NCBI GenBank assembly: GCA_902532475.1
Contig: CACAIE010000007.1
Location: forward strand, 1 to 62,879
DNA: 62,879 nt
Direction of reading: 5' to 3'
Source: an uncultured SAR116 cluster alpha proteobacterium
GTDB lineage: Bacteria; Pseudomonadota; Alphaproteobacteria; Puniceispirillales; GCA-002684695
A model generated the notes under the pieces. It was not told the origin of the DNA. It did no database searches and saw nothing but the letters and a program-made list of their open reading frames with translations. Positions 8,407 to 16,756 of the stretch are shown in pieces (the first letter of the stretch is position 1; each line of letters begins with the position of its first letter). Both the position numbers and the translations under genes were made by a program.

Positions 8407-9120
8407 TTAAGCTGAAGCAGCTCTAGTGAGGGAGAGTCGAGCAGATTCTAGGTGCTCTTTCATCAAAAAAGACGCTTTTTCAGGGTCCCTCAATTTTATG
8501 GCGTTTAAAATTAGTCTATGTTGTGAATTGTATAATCTAATGGATTTTTCGTTTAAAGTTAGCTTTCTCATTAAAGACCATTTTTCTTGATTTCTAACAG
8601 AGTTAACCTGGTTGAACATCGAGATTAATAACGGATTGTTAGTTGACTCTGCCAATAAGTTATGGAAGGAGGAATCATACATTGAAAATTCTTCTATGCT
8701 ATTTGTTGAGTAATCCATTCTATTTAATAACTCATCAGCTGCATCAAGGTTATTTTGAGTTGCATGCAAAATAGCAAGGCGACAAATATGTGGTTCCAGA
8801 GCAAATCTGGTATCAATTAATTCAAGAGGCCTGGCATTATTGATTATTTGATTTTGTGATGAGTTGTTAATTTTGGAGATATAGGCTCCACTCCCAGCTT
8901 TTATTGTTATAAGGTTGTCTCTTTCAAGTAACATCAATCCTTGTCTTATGGTGCCCCGAGCAACAAGATATTTTTCTGCAAGGAACCTTTCAGATGGCAG
9001 CCTTTGAGGGTAGCTAAGTTTGCCAGAAATGATTTCTTTCCTTATTAAATTGGCTATTTCAGTTGAGCCAGGTTTTCTGTTTTGGGAGTTGTTTAAACCG
9101 GTTGCAAAATCTTCATACAT
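8407..9120 (-). CDS. GntR-family transcriptional regulator (FadR/FCD subfamily)
   Basis: This 237-residue protein has an N-terminal winged HTH (about 18-80), seen in IRKEIISGKL, LPSERFLAEKYLVARGTIRQ and ITIKAGSGAYI, and a helical FCD ligand domain (about 95-230) with PHICRLAILHATQNN and HRLILNAIKLRDPEKA. FadR/FCD regulators are usually repressors released by small carboxylates or amino acids. It runs divergently from the oxidase-gmaS-mgs operon, and a large inverted repeat lies 15-60 bases before its start. It likely represses itself and perhaps the divergent operon. The effector is unknown. Confidence 0.88.
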   Translation of the reverse strand: MYEDFATGLNNSQNRKPGSTEIANLIRKEIISGKLSYPQRLPSERFLAEKYLVARGTIRQGLMLLERDNLITIKAGSGAYISKINNSSQNQIINNARPLELIDTRFALEPHICRLAILHATQNNLDAADELLNRMDYSTNSIEEFSMYDSSFHNLLAESTNNPLLISMFNQVNSVRNQEKWSLMRKLTLNEKSIRLYNSQHRLILNAIKLRDPEKASFLMKEHLESARLSLTRAASA

Positions 9121-9135
9121 ATTGTATCCAAAAAT

Positions 9136-9180
9136 ATTTTTTGTTAATTAGTACTAAAATAGTTCTAATTAACAAAAAAT
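9136..9180. repeat. 45-bp inverted repeat, probable GntR operator
   Basis: The perfect 16-base arms ATTTTTTGTTAATTAG (9136-9151) and CTAATTAACAAAAAAT (9165-9180) flank a 13-base centre that nearly continues the symmetry (ACTA/TAGT, with one T-T mismatch). It lies just upstream of the gntR-like gene on the minus strand. The core TTAGTACTAA is itself palindromic and resembles the GT-N-AC half-sites of FadR-type operators. It could instead fold as a hairpin in the regulator's 5' leader. The rest of the gap to 9408 is AT-rich without a clear gene. Confidence 0.6.
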
Positions 9181-9408
9181 CAAATAATAAAATTTGAAAA
9201 GTTACTAAAATGATTCTTAAAAATTTAATATTTTAGTTTAATTTTAAATTAGCACAAAATTAAAAATAGCCAATAAATTATTCCAAATATATACCAATTA
9301 ACTGAAAAACATCAAAAATACTCTCTTAATCATAAAAATTGGTTGCTCTTTGGTTTATATTTGATTGAATATTAGTTGTAACAAATCTTTCGTGAGGAAT
9401 TTTTTTAT

Positions 9409-10749
9409 ATGACACCTAAAGAAGTTCAATATTTAATAGTTGGGGCAGGAATTCATGGACTTTCAACCGCTTGGAGAATTGCTGAACGTCTCATTTCAAA
9501 AGGAGAAACAGTAGAAGATAAAGTTATAGTTATTGATAAGTCTGGAATAGCTGCAGGAGCATCTGGAATTGCATGTGGTGTTGTTAGAAATAATTATTTT
9601 CAGCCAGCTATGAGAAACTTAATGGCTCATTCAGTTGGGGTTTGGGAAAGTGACCCGCAAGCCTTCTCTTATCATCCTGTTGGATATTTGCAAATATCAT
9701 GTGATTCTATGAGACAGGATGTTAGCCAAATTTTTTCAGAACAGCAGTCCATAGGTTATGAGAGTGTATTTATTGAGGGTGAAAAAAAATCAGAACAATA
9801 CATGAAAAATATGTTTGATGATTGGCAGGCAAAAGGCATAACAAGTGTTTTACATGAAAAAAAGGGCGGTTATGCAAATAATACAAAATCAATTTATGGG
9901 CTTGCGAAAAAGGCTGAGCAACTCGGTGTAAGAATAATATCTGGTATTGAAGTTAAAGAAATTAAAAGTGAAAGTGTTTCCAAATCTATCAAATCAGTTG
10001 TTACTAATAAAGGGACTATTTCATGTAATCATTTAATTGTAGGAGCCGGTCCCTGGGTCCGAGACTTTTGGAATATGCTTGATCTCCCTAAGGTAATAAC
10101 TCTTAAAGATTTAAGTGGAGTTTCTCATGATAATGTTGATATGTGGAGATTTTGGCAGTTAGAGGAAGGCGTGCTTCAGGTTGAGCCTGAGCTACTTAAA
10201 ACTAATGATGGTGAAATGCCTCCTGTAATTCATGTAGACACAGATGCGCCTCTAATTTCTGACGTTGATGGTTCAGTTATTACTGAAGAAATGTGGGGTA
10301 TATATTACAAACCGGATTGGCATTTTGGAGGCATTCAAGGTGGAGCTTCCCCTTATAAGGTTAAAACACCCGTTGATAAGGTTGCAATCGATCCTTACGG
10401 TCCTTCTAGTCCTGAGTTTGTTTCTGGAGGTGAGTTTGCGCATATGTGGGTTTCAGCTTTAGCTCATTGCCATAAAAGATTTGAAGGTATGATGCCTAAA
10501 TATCATAATGAGCCTTCTGGCGGTATTGGTTGCTTTACGCCTGATAGTTTTCCAGTTTTTGACTGTTTTTTTGATAACGCTACAATCATTGCTGACAGTA
10601 ATCACGGTTACAAGATGCTGGGAGTGGGAAGGTTGATTGCTGATGAGGTTATGGGAGAAAAACAAGATTTATTGGAACCGTTTAGATTTGAAAGATTTGA
10701 AAAAGGTAATTTACACCCAACATCAAATAGCCCATTTCCATGGAGCTAA
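9409..10749 (+). CDS. FAD-dependent amine oxidoreductase, DAO family
   Basis: This 446-residue flavoprotein has the FAD-binding motif YLIVGAGIHGLSTAWRIAER at about 8-27, then GIAAGASGIACGVVRNNYF, as in SoxB/glycine-oxidase-like DAO enzymes. The C-terminal DSNHGYKMLGVGRLIADEVMG closes the FAD domain. It lies 34 bases before gmaS and begins the plus-strand methylamine operon. Oxidation of a secondary or tertiary N-methyl amine is likely. Because no known dimethylamine monooxygenase is visible, this enzyme is a candidate for a missing demethylation step, but that is inference. Sarcosine or dimethylglycine are other options. Confidence 0.8.
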   Translation: MTPKEVQYLIVGAGIHGLSTAWRIAERLISKGETVEDKVIVIDKSGIAAGASGIACGVVRNNYFQPAMRNLMAHSVGVWESDPQAFSYHPVGYLQISCDSMRQDVSQIFSEQQSIGYESVFIEGEKKSEQYMKNMFDDWQAKGITSVLHEKKGGYANNTKSIYGLAKKAEQLGVRIISGIEVKEIKSESVSKSIKSVVTNKGTISCNHLIVGAGPWVRDFWNMLDLPKVITLKDLSGVSHDNVDMWRFWQLEEGVLQVEPELLKTNDGEMPPVIHVDTDAPLISDVDGSVITEEMWGIYYKPDWHFGGIQGGASPYKVKTPVDKVAIDPYGPSSPEFVSGGEFAHMWVSALAHCHKRFEGMMPKYHNEPSGGIGCFTPDSFPVFDCFFDNATIIADSNHGYKMLGVGRLIADEVMGEKQDLLEPFRFERFEKGNLHPTSNSPFPWS

Positions 10750-10783
10750 AAATAACTATTAATCATCATATAGGGAGGAAAAT

Positions 10784-12265
10784 GTGAGTAAAATGGATAT
10801 TGAAAGTTTTGTTGACGCACCTGGAAGGGATGCTCTAGTTAAGGAGGTAAGAAAAAAGATCAATCAACTTGGAGTTGAGTATATTTACCTTCAATTTGTT
10901 TCGGTTACTGGCAAAATCATGGGTAAAGGGATTCCTGCAGATCATTGGGAAAGTGTAGCAAAAAAAGGTTTTCAGTTAGTTTATGGTGCTACAGTTAATT
11001 TATTTACTGATAGATCTGGAGAATATTTGGGTTATGGTCCAGAAGCCGCTGAGTTGGTTGGAATACCCGAGCCTGAAACCATGATGCAACTACCTTGGGA
11101 TAAAAGGGTTGCAAGATTTTGGTGTACTCTTTTTAGGAATAGAGAGGAAAGAGAAGAAGCTGGAGCATTTCTTACAGCTGATTGTAGGGGCAACTTAAGG
11201 CGATTACACAAAGAATTTGAAGATAAACATAAAGGATTAAAACTCAGAATTGGAACTGAGCCTGAAATGATGTGGCTTAAATTTGATGAAAATGGAAAAC
11301 CTAAAGATGGTTACTCGAAACCATATTGCTATCATATAGATCAATTCGAAAGCTTAAGGCCAGTTTACATGAAGGTTATAGAGTATTCAAGGGCAATGGG
11401 ATTGGACATGATACAGGGTGATCATGAAGACGCTCCAGGACAGCTTGAGCTGAATTTTATGTTTGATGACGTACTAAGAAATGCCGATAGGTTGACAACC
11501 TACAGGCAAATATGTGCTCAAGTTGCTAGAGAATTTGGAATTTTTGCCTGTTTTATGTCAAAGCCATTCATGGGTGTTTCAGCCTCTGGGTGTCACCATA
11601 ATATTTCTTTGTGGCGAGGAGGTGAGGATGTTTTCACTCCTACTGGGAATGATCCTAAAAACCTTCCAGGGATGAGAGAAAATTATATGTATGTCAAAGG
11701 CGGTGAGAATACGTTTATGCCTGATGGTGATGACGTTCAGATGCCTCAAAAAGCTGGCCTTGAAGCGATTGGGGGCATAGTCCATCATTTAAGAGCTTTG
11801 ACAGCTATTGGATGCTCCACCGTAAATTCTTATCGGAGATTATGGGATACTGGATTTTGGGCGCCTGTGTTTGCTGATTGGGGTTTCCAAAACAGGACAA
11901 CGGGCTTAAGAGTTTCTGCACCTGGGAGATTTGAATATAGGTCTGTCGACTCAATGGTCAACCCTTACTTGATGGGTTCTACTATACTAGCAGCGGCTGA
12001 TGATGGAATTCAAAATAAACTTGATCCGGGTGAGCCAGAAGAAAGAAATATATACGAAGCAATGGAAGCGGGCAAACAGGTTAAAAAACTTCCAATGTCT
12101 CTTGGTGAAGCTCTTGAAGCACTTAAAGACGACGAAGTTATTCAGCGAGGAATGCCTGGAGAAATGTACAGACTTTTTCATCAGTATAAACATGATGAAT
12201 GGGCGCGATTTATGTCGACTGTAACAGATTGGGATAATGAAACTTACATGGAGTGCTTACCATAA
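10784..12265 (+). CDS. gmaS: gamma-glutamylmethylamide synthetase (glutamine synthetase family)
   Basis: This 493-residue GS-fold ligase has the ATP/glutamate-site motifs GTEPEMMWL, MIQGDHEDAPGQLELNF and MGVSASGCHHNISLW, plus the C-terminal LRVSAPGRFEYRSVDSM. These fit the GmaS/GlnT-type group better than housekeeping GlnA, which ends in an adenylylation loop not seen here. It would join methylamine to glutamate using ATP, giving gamma-glutamylmethylamide. The start is GTG at 10784 behind GGGAGGAAAAT. The next three genes are the N-methylglutamate synthase subunits, which strongly supports the call. Ordinary glutamine synthesis as a side activity cannot be excluded. Confidence 0.88.
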   Translation: MSKMDIESFVDAPGRDALVKEVRKKINQLGVEYIYLQFVSVTGKIMGKGIPADHWESVAKKGFQLVYGATVNLFTDRSGEYLGYGPEAAELVGIPEPETMMQLPWDKRVARFWCTLFRNREEREEAGAFLTADCRGNLRRLHKEFEDKHKGLKLRIGTEPEMMWLKFDENGKPKDGYSKPYCYHIDQFESLRPVYMKVIEYSRAMGLDMIQGDHEDAPGQLELNFMFDDVLRNADRLTTYRQICAQVAREFGIFACFMSKPFMGVSASGCHHNISLWRGGEDVFTPTGNDPKNLPGMRENYMYVKGGENTFMPDGDDVQMPQKAGLEAIGGIVHHLRALTAIGCSTVNSYRRLWDTGFWAPVFADWGFQNRTTGLRVSAPGRFEYRSVDSMVNPYLMGSTILAAADDGIQNKLDPGEPEERNIYEAMEAGKQVKKLPMSLGEALEALKDDEVIQRGMPGEMYRLFHQYKHDEWARFMSTVTDWDNETYMECLP

Positions 12266-12313
12266 AAAATAATTTTTTATTAATTATTTTATAAATTAAG
12301 GAGGAGTTTCGCG

Positions 12314-13249
12314 ATGTGTGGGATAGCAGGATTAATTCATAAAGGAAAAACATCTAATATTGGATCTGAAATGACCTCTATGCTTCAAGCTCTCAAGCAT
12401 AGAGGGCCTGATTCAACTGGCTTTGCAGTTTATGGAGAACCTTCTTTAGGTGAATACATAATGCGGGTGAAAGTAGCAGAAAAAGAAGATATTGAAAAAG
12501 GACACGGTATTCTAGATAAGATTGATGCTAGAATTAAGGAACTAGAAAAGCGTCTATCAGACCACAAGGCAAAAATTAAGGAAAAGAAAAAAGTCACTGA
12601 GTATGCTCTGCGATATATTATTAGCCATGATGGTGATACTGAAAAAATGGCAAGGTTTATTGAAGAAATTACTGGAGTTGAGATTTTATCTCTTGGCAAT
12701 GGCTTAGAGCTAATAAAGGACCTTGGGGACGCTGGTGTTGTTTCGGAACAATATAAGTTGGATAAATTTAAAGGGACCCACGCTATAGGGCACACAAGAA
12801 TGGCAACTGAGTCTGATGTTGATATCCGTTCAGCGCACCCTTATTGGGCTTTCCCTTATAATGATGTCGCAGTAGTTCATAATGGTCAGATAACAAATTA
12901 CTGGATTATGAGAAGAGAGTTAGAGCGAAAAGGACATCGTTTTATGTCAAATTGTGATTCTGAGCTTTTAGCAGTTTATACAGCTGACAATTTATCAAGC
13001 AAAGTTCCTTTGGAGGAAAGCCTTAAAAGATCTATTTCCGAGATTGATGGGGTTTTTACTTACCTGGTTGCAACTGACAATCAACTCGGCATGGCTAAAG
13101 ATACAATGGCTGCTAAGCCGCTAGTTCTTTTTGAAAGTGATAATTTAATTGCTATGGCGTCAGAGGAAGTTGCCATTCGATCCATTCTCCCGCAGGAAAT
13201 AGATACAACTGATCCATATGATGAAGAGGTGAGAGTATGGCAAGCTTAA
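12314..13249 (+). CDS. mgsA: N-methylglutamate synthase subunit A (glutamine amidotransferase class II-like)
   Basis: This 311-residue Ntn-hydrolase domain protein matches the amidotransferase part of glutamate synthase (GlxB/MgsA). Cys2 of MCGIAGLIHKG is the expected N-terminal nucleophile. HTRMATESDVDIRSAHPYWA and VVHNGQITNYW are the other glutaminase signatures. About residues 60-130 form a charged, helix-prone insertion. It should take the glutamyl amide, so that methylamine is delivered to the synthase. The start has AAGGAGG about 10 bases upstream. The end overlaps mgsB by 13 bases, implying tight coupling. Confidence 0.88.
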   Translation: MCGIAGLIHKGKTSNIGSEMTSMLQALKHRGPDSTGFAVYGEPSLGEYIMRVKVAEKEDIEKGHGILDKIDARIKELEKRLSDHKAKIKEKKKVTEYALRYIISHDGDTEKMARFIEEITGVEILSLGNGLELIKDLGDAGVVSEQYKLDKFKGTHAIGHTRMATESDVDIRSAHPYWAFPYNDVAVVHNGQITNYWIMRRELERKGHRFMSNCDSELLAVYTADNLSSKVPLEESLKRSISEIDGVFTYLVATDNQLGMAKDTMAAKPLVLFESDNLIAMASEEVAIRSILPQEIDTTDPYDEEVRVWQA

Positions 13250-14106
13250 AAAGCGAAGAACTTAAAAAAATGACACAAGAAGAAAGAGCAAACGCTCTTG
13301 GAATGACCAGTGAGCAATTAACTGGCAGATCTATGTTTATAGAGTTTGATCCTGATGCTGAGGAGAGAATGACGTATCCATGGGCGCCAGAAGTTGATTT
13401 TAACAAAAGAAGTGAAATTGATGTAAATGATATGAATACAACTGAGGTCAACAACAAAATCCGTGAATTAATGGATGAGGGTTACGGAACAATTGTAATT
13501 AAAAATCCAAGAGGAATGCATTCCTTGGGTGTTGGGATTTTAAGTAGACTGAATTTAATAATTGAAGGTTCTATAGGCTATTTTGGTGTTGGATTGATTG
13601 ATGGTCCAAATGTCCGTATCAACGGTCGTGTTGGATGGTCATGTGGGGAAAACATGATGTCGGGTACTGTTATAATAAATAAAAATGCGGGATCGACATT
13701 TGGCGCTGCAATTCGAGGAGGTGATTTGGTTTGCAGGGGGTCGGTTGGCTCTAGAACAGGAATTGATATGAAGGGCGGAACAATAATTGTTGGTGGCGAT
13801 ACTGGGGCTTTAAGCGGTTTCATGATGCAAAGAGGAAGAATGATTGTTTGCGGTAACGCCGGAAAAAACTTAGGTGATTCAATGTATGATGGGACAATAT
13901 TTGTCGGCGGTGAAATAGAATCATTGGGAGTTGATGCTGTGTTAGGTGACTTTTCAGAAAATGATAAGGGTTGGCTGGAGAGAAAGTTGAAGCAATATGA
14001 TTTATTTCCCCAAAAGGGTGTTGCGTCATTTAAAAAAATAGTGGCTGGTAAGCAACTTTGGAATTATGACAATTTGGAACCAACTGAAAAGAAACTTATT
14101 TTATAA
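13237..14106 (+). CDS. mgsB: N-methylglutamate synthase subunit B (GXGXG / GltB C-terminal domain)
   Basis: This 289-residue protein consists largely of the right-handed beta-helix GXGXG domain found at the C-terminus of glutamate synthase. Repeats are visible at GTVIINKNAGSTFGAAIRGG, GGTIIVGGDTGALSGFMMQR and GRMIVCGNAGKNLGDSMYDG. In GltB this domain is structural, linking glutaminase and synthase sites. As a separate chain it matches GlxC/MgsB. The ATG (13237) overlaps mgsA, and mgsC follows after 14 bases. The assignment is firm at family level. Confidence 0.88.
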   Translation: MASLKSEELKKMTQEERANALGMTSEQLTGRSMFIEFDPDAEERMTYPWAPEVDFNKRSEIDVNDMNTTEVNNKIRELMDEGYGTIVIKNPRGMHSLGVGILSRLNLIIEGSIGYFGVGLIDGPNVRINGRVGWSCGENMMSGTVIINKNAGSTFGAAIRGGDLVCRGSVGSRTGIDMKGGTIIVGGDTGALSGFMMQRGRMIVCGNAGKNLGDSMYDGTIFVGGEIESLGVDAVLGDFSENDKGWLERKLKQYDLFPQKGVASFKKIVAGKQLWNYDNLEPTEKKLIL

Positions 14107-14120
14107 TTGAAGGATGTAGC

Positions 14121-15476
14121 ATGGATGATATAAGAAAAAAACCAGTAAATCGAGATACAAATAGATTGGGTCAATCGTTTGTTTTTCCTCCAAAAGTGAT
14201 GGATGACATTCATATTAAATCTGAACTTGGAAGATATAGAATGCGTGGATTTTCTTTATTTAAAAAAATTCCGCATTGGGATGACTTAACTTTTCTTCCA
14301 GGCACTTTAACTCGGTTTGTTATTGAAGGCTATCGTGAGAAATGTGATACAAGAACGATTATCGGGCCAAGAGCAAAAAGACCACTTGATCTTGAAATTC
14401 CTGTTTATATTACTGGGATGAGTTTTGGGGCACTGTCATATGAGGCGAAAACTGCTTTAGCACGAGGTGCTACAATGGCAGGGACAGCAACTTGCTCTGG
14501 TGAAGGCGGTATGATACCTGATGAAAGGCGTTATTCTACCAAATGGTTTTATCAATGTATTCAATCTAGGTACGGTTTCAATCCACACCACTTAGTATTG
14601 GCTGATGGATGTGAATTTTTTATTGGTCAGGGATGTAAAGTAGGGTTAGGTGGACACCTTATGGGACAAAAGGTAACTGACCAAGTTGCTGAAATGAGAT
14701 CTTTACCTGCAGGAATTGATCAACGTTCACCAGCAAGGCATCCAGACTGGTTGGGGCCAGATGATTTGGCACTTAAAATTCAAGAGATACGTGAAGCTAC
14801 TGACTGGCAGATACCTATTCAATTAAAACTTGGCGCAGCTCGTGTATATGATGATGTTAGAATGGCGGTAAAATGTGACCCTGATTCTATTTATATAGAT
14901 GGTATGGAAGGTGGAACAGGTGCTGGACCACATTTGGCTACTGAAGACACTGGAGTTCCAGGAATGGCTGCCATACGGCAAGCCAGGAAGGCAATTGATG
15001 ATCTGGGTAAGCGAGGGGAAATTACGTTAATCTACGCAGGCGGGATTAGAAATGGAGCTGATGTTGCAAAGGCGATTGCTCTTGGAGCTGAAGCCATTGC
15101 TATTGGTCATTCAGCAATGATGGCCTTGAATTGTAATAAGGATATCCCTGAAGCAAATTTTGAAGAAGAAATGGGCGTGGAACCAGGTAATTGCTACCAT
15201 TGTCATAGTGGAAGGTGCCCGGTTGGGGTTGCTACACAGGATCCAGTTTTACGCTCAAGGTTAGATCCTGACGAAGCAGCAGAAAGAGTTTATAATTTTT
15301 TACATACTCTAACCATAGAGGCGCAGTTATTTGCAAGAGCTTGCGGCAAAACTAATCTTCATTCACTTGAGCCTGAAGATTTGGCGGCATTAACTATGGA
15401 AGCTTCAGCTATGGCAGCAGTTCCACTTGCTGGAACTGATCATACGGTTGGAGTAAAAGACTACCATAATTTATAG
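14121..15476 (+). CDS. mgsC: N-methylglutamate synthase subunit C (FMN-binding glutamate synthase domain)
   Basis: This 451-residue subunit has the FMN/iron-sulfur synthase domain of glutamate synthase (GlxD/MgsC). Motifs include YITGMSFGALSYEAKTALAR, IYIDGMEGGTGAGPHLATED, IYAGGIRNGADVAKAIALGA, and the cluster-binding Cys358, Cys361 and Cys366 in CYHCHSGRCPVGVATQ. With MgsA and MgsB it should form N-methylglutamate from glutamate-derived intermediates and the methylamine delivered by GmaS. A true glutamate synthase would be one chain of about 1500 residues with a small GltD partner, which is absent here. Confidence 0.9.
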   Translation: MDDIRKKPVNRDTNRLGQSFVFPPKVMDDIHIKSELGRYRMRGFSLFKKIPHWDDLTFLPGTLTRFVIEGYREKCDTRTIIGPRAKRPLDLEIPVYITGMSFGALSYEAKTALARGATMAGTATCSGEGGMIPDERRYSTKWFYQCIQSRYGFNPHHLVLADGCEFFIGQGCKVGLGGHLMGQKVTDQVAEMRSLPAGIDQRSPARHPDWLGPDDLALKIQEIREATDWQIPIQLKLGAARVYDDVRMAVKCDPDSIYIDGMEGGTGAGPHLATEDTGVPGMAAIRQARKAIDDLGKRGEITLIYAGGIRNGADVAKAIALGAEAIAIGHSAMMALNCNKDIPEANFEEEMGVEPGNCYHCHSGRCPVGVATQDPVLRSRLDPDEAAERVYNFLHTLTIEAQLFARACGKTNLHSLEPEDLAALTMEASAMAAVPLAGTDHTVGVKDYHNL

Positions 15477-15490
15477 GGGGAGAGAGATAT

Positions 15491-15904
15491 ATGGCAGGAA
15501 CTCAATACAGAGGATCAGAGATTAAAGATGTTGATCAATTTTTAAAAGATTCAAAGGGCTTAGATAGTGACAGAGAGCAAGAAATTGGACAGCATATAGG
15601 ATATAGATACGATGTTAATCTTGTCCCTGACTATGAAAGGCTAACTCCTTTCTTGAAGAAATATATGGAGCATATGGGCTGGGATGACCTCAATTGGCTT
15701 GAGGATATACATATGGGATACGAAGATGGAAATGCTGCTGTTTTTGACAGAAATATTAACGGATGGGTTAGGGTTCCAGAAACAATTAAACTCCCTGATA
15801 ATCAACAAGACAGAGATATGGTTGCGAGAGAATTTTTATTGAAATTTCAAATGTCTGATAGACACCCTTTAGTTAACTTAAGAAAGGTTTATACAAAGTT
15901 TTAA
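15491..15904 (+). CDS. conserved-looking small protein of unknown function in the methylamine operon
   Basis: This 137-residue acidic, soluble protein has no signal peptide or membrane segment and I do not recognise its family. Notable stretches are EIGQHIGYRYDVNLVPDYER and HMGWDDLNWLEDIHMGYEDG, rich in aromatic and acidic residues. The Shine-Dalgarno is strong (GGGGGAGAG). It lies 14 bases after mgsC and 3 bases before the nitrilase gene, so it is a fixed operon member. A role as an assembly factor or small subunit of one of the amine enzymes is possible. Coding status is secure from frame, spacing and ribosome site; function is open. Confidence 0.75.
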   Translation: MAGTQYRGSEIKDVDQFLKDSKGLDSDREQEIGQHIGYRYDVNLVPDYERLTPFLKKYMEHMGWDDLNWLEDIHMGYEDGNAAVFDRNINGWVRVPETIKLPDNQQDRDMVAREFLLKFQMSDRHPLVNLRKVYTKF

Positions 15905-15907
15905 CTT

Positions 15908-16756
15908 ATGACTAACAATTTTAAAATCGCATGTTTACAGACTAGGCCAATGCCAAATTTTGATAGCGCCTTGCAGGAGATGTACGATTTAGCTGTTTCA
16001 GCAGTAAATAATGGAGCTAAACTAATTGCTCTTCCTGAATATTGTGGGGGCTTAGTAACTCAAGGCTCTCTTCTTAACCCTCCATCCGCTCTAGAAGAAA
16101 ATCATAAAGTTCTCACTGAACTAAAGAAATTTTCATCAAAATTTAAAGTATTTATTTTGATAGGTTCAATTGCAATATCAAGTTCAAACGGAAAAATCTT
16201 TAACAGAAGTTACATTATTGATGATAGGGGTAAAATCTTAAGTAGATATGATAAGATTCATTTATTTGATGTAACTCTTTCAGAGAATGAAAAATACAGA
16301 GAAAGCAGTGTTGTTTCAGGAGGAAATACAATCTCTGTATGTAAAACTAAATTGGGAATTTTAGGTCAAACTGTATGTTATGACTTGAGATTTCCATCTC
16401 TATACAGGGAGTTATCCCAGGCAGGAGCTCAGATAATTTTTGTTCCGGCTGTATTTACAAAGAAAACGGGAGAAGCTCATTGGCATATCTTAAATAGAGC
16501 AAGAGCAATTGAAAATGGAGCGTACATTGTTTCACCTTGTGCGATTGGGAAAGTTAAAGGTGGAGGAGAGGGTTATGGACACTCTTTAATTGTTAATCCC
16601 TGGGGAGAAATTATATCAGATGGTGGCAATGAAAGAGGTGTTTCATTTGCAGATATTAATTTAGATGAAGTGGAAATAACTCGAAAGAAAATCCCTAGTT
16701 TAACACATGATAAAAAATTTAGTTTTTTGTTGGAAAAGGAAAGAAAAACTGCATGA
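15908..16756 (+). CDS. carbon-nitrogen hydrolase (nitrilase superfamily, omega-amidase-like)
   Basis: This 282-residue amidase has a complete nitrilase triad: Glu44 (ALPEYCGG), Lys116 (RYDKIHLFD) and Cys157 (GQTVCYDLRFP). Its length and motifs fit the Nit1/Nit2 (omega-amidase, deaminated glutathione amidase) branch. Inside the methylamine operon it could hydrolyse gamma-glutamylmethylamide, 2-oxoglutaramate or a related N-methylamide, or it may be a repair amidase for side products of GmaS/Mgs. The enzyme class is firm; the substrate is inference. Its stop overlaps the next start by 4 bases (ATGA). Confidence 0.85.
   Translation: MTNNFKIACLQTRPMPNFDSALQEMYDLAVSAVNNGAKLIALPEYCGGLVTQGSLLNPPSALEENHKVLTELKKFSSKFKVFILIGSIAISSSNGKIFNRSYIIDDRGKILSRYDKIHLFDVTLSENEKYRESSVVSGGNTISVCKTKLGILGQTVCYDLRFPSLYRELSQAGAQIIFVPAVFTKKTGEAHWHILNRARAIENGAYIVSPCAIGKVKGGGEGYGHSLIVNPWGEIISDGGNERGVSFADINLDEVEITRKKIPSLTHDKKFSFLLEKERKTA

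Noticed and set aside
10784-12265. Ordinary glutamine synthetase (glnA)
   Set aside because: Motifs and neighbours (mgsABC) fit GmaS; no glnB/glnK next to it and no adenylylation loop recognised.
12266-12313. AT-only inverted repeat between gmaS and mgsA
   Set aside because: AAAATAATT/AATTATTTT has no G-C pairs, expected by chance in such AT-rich spacers and unlikely to terminate.
12430-12795. 121-residue antisense frame inside mgsA
   Set aside because: The sense strand is an unambiguous amidotransferase domain; the antisense product is Ser/Ile-rich and shows no domain.
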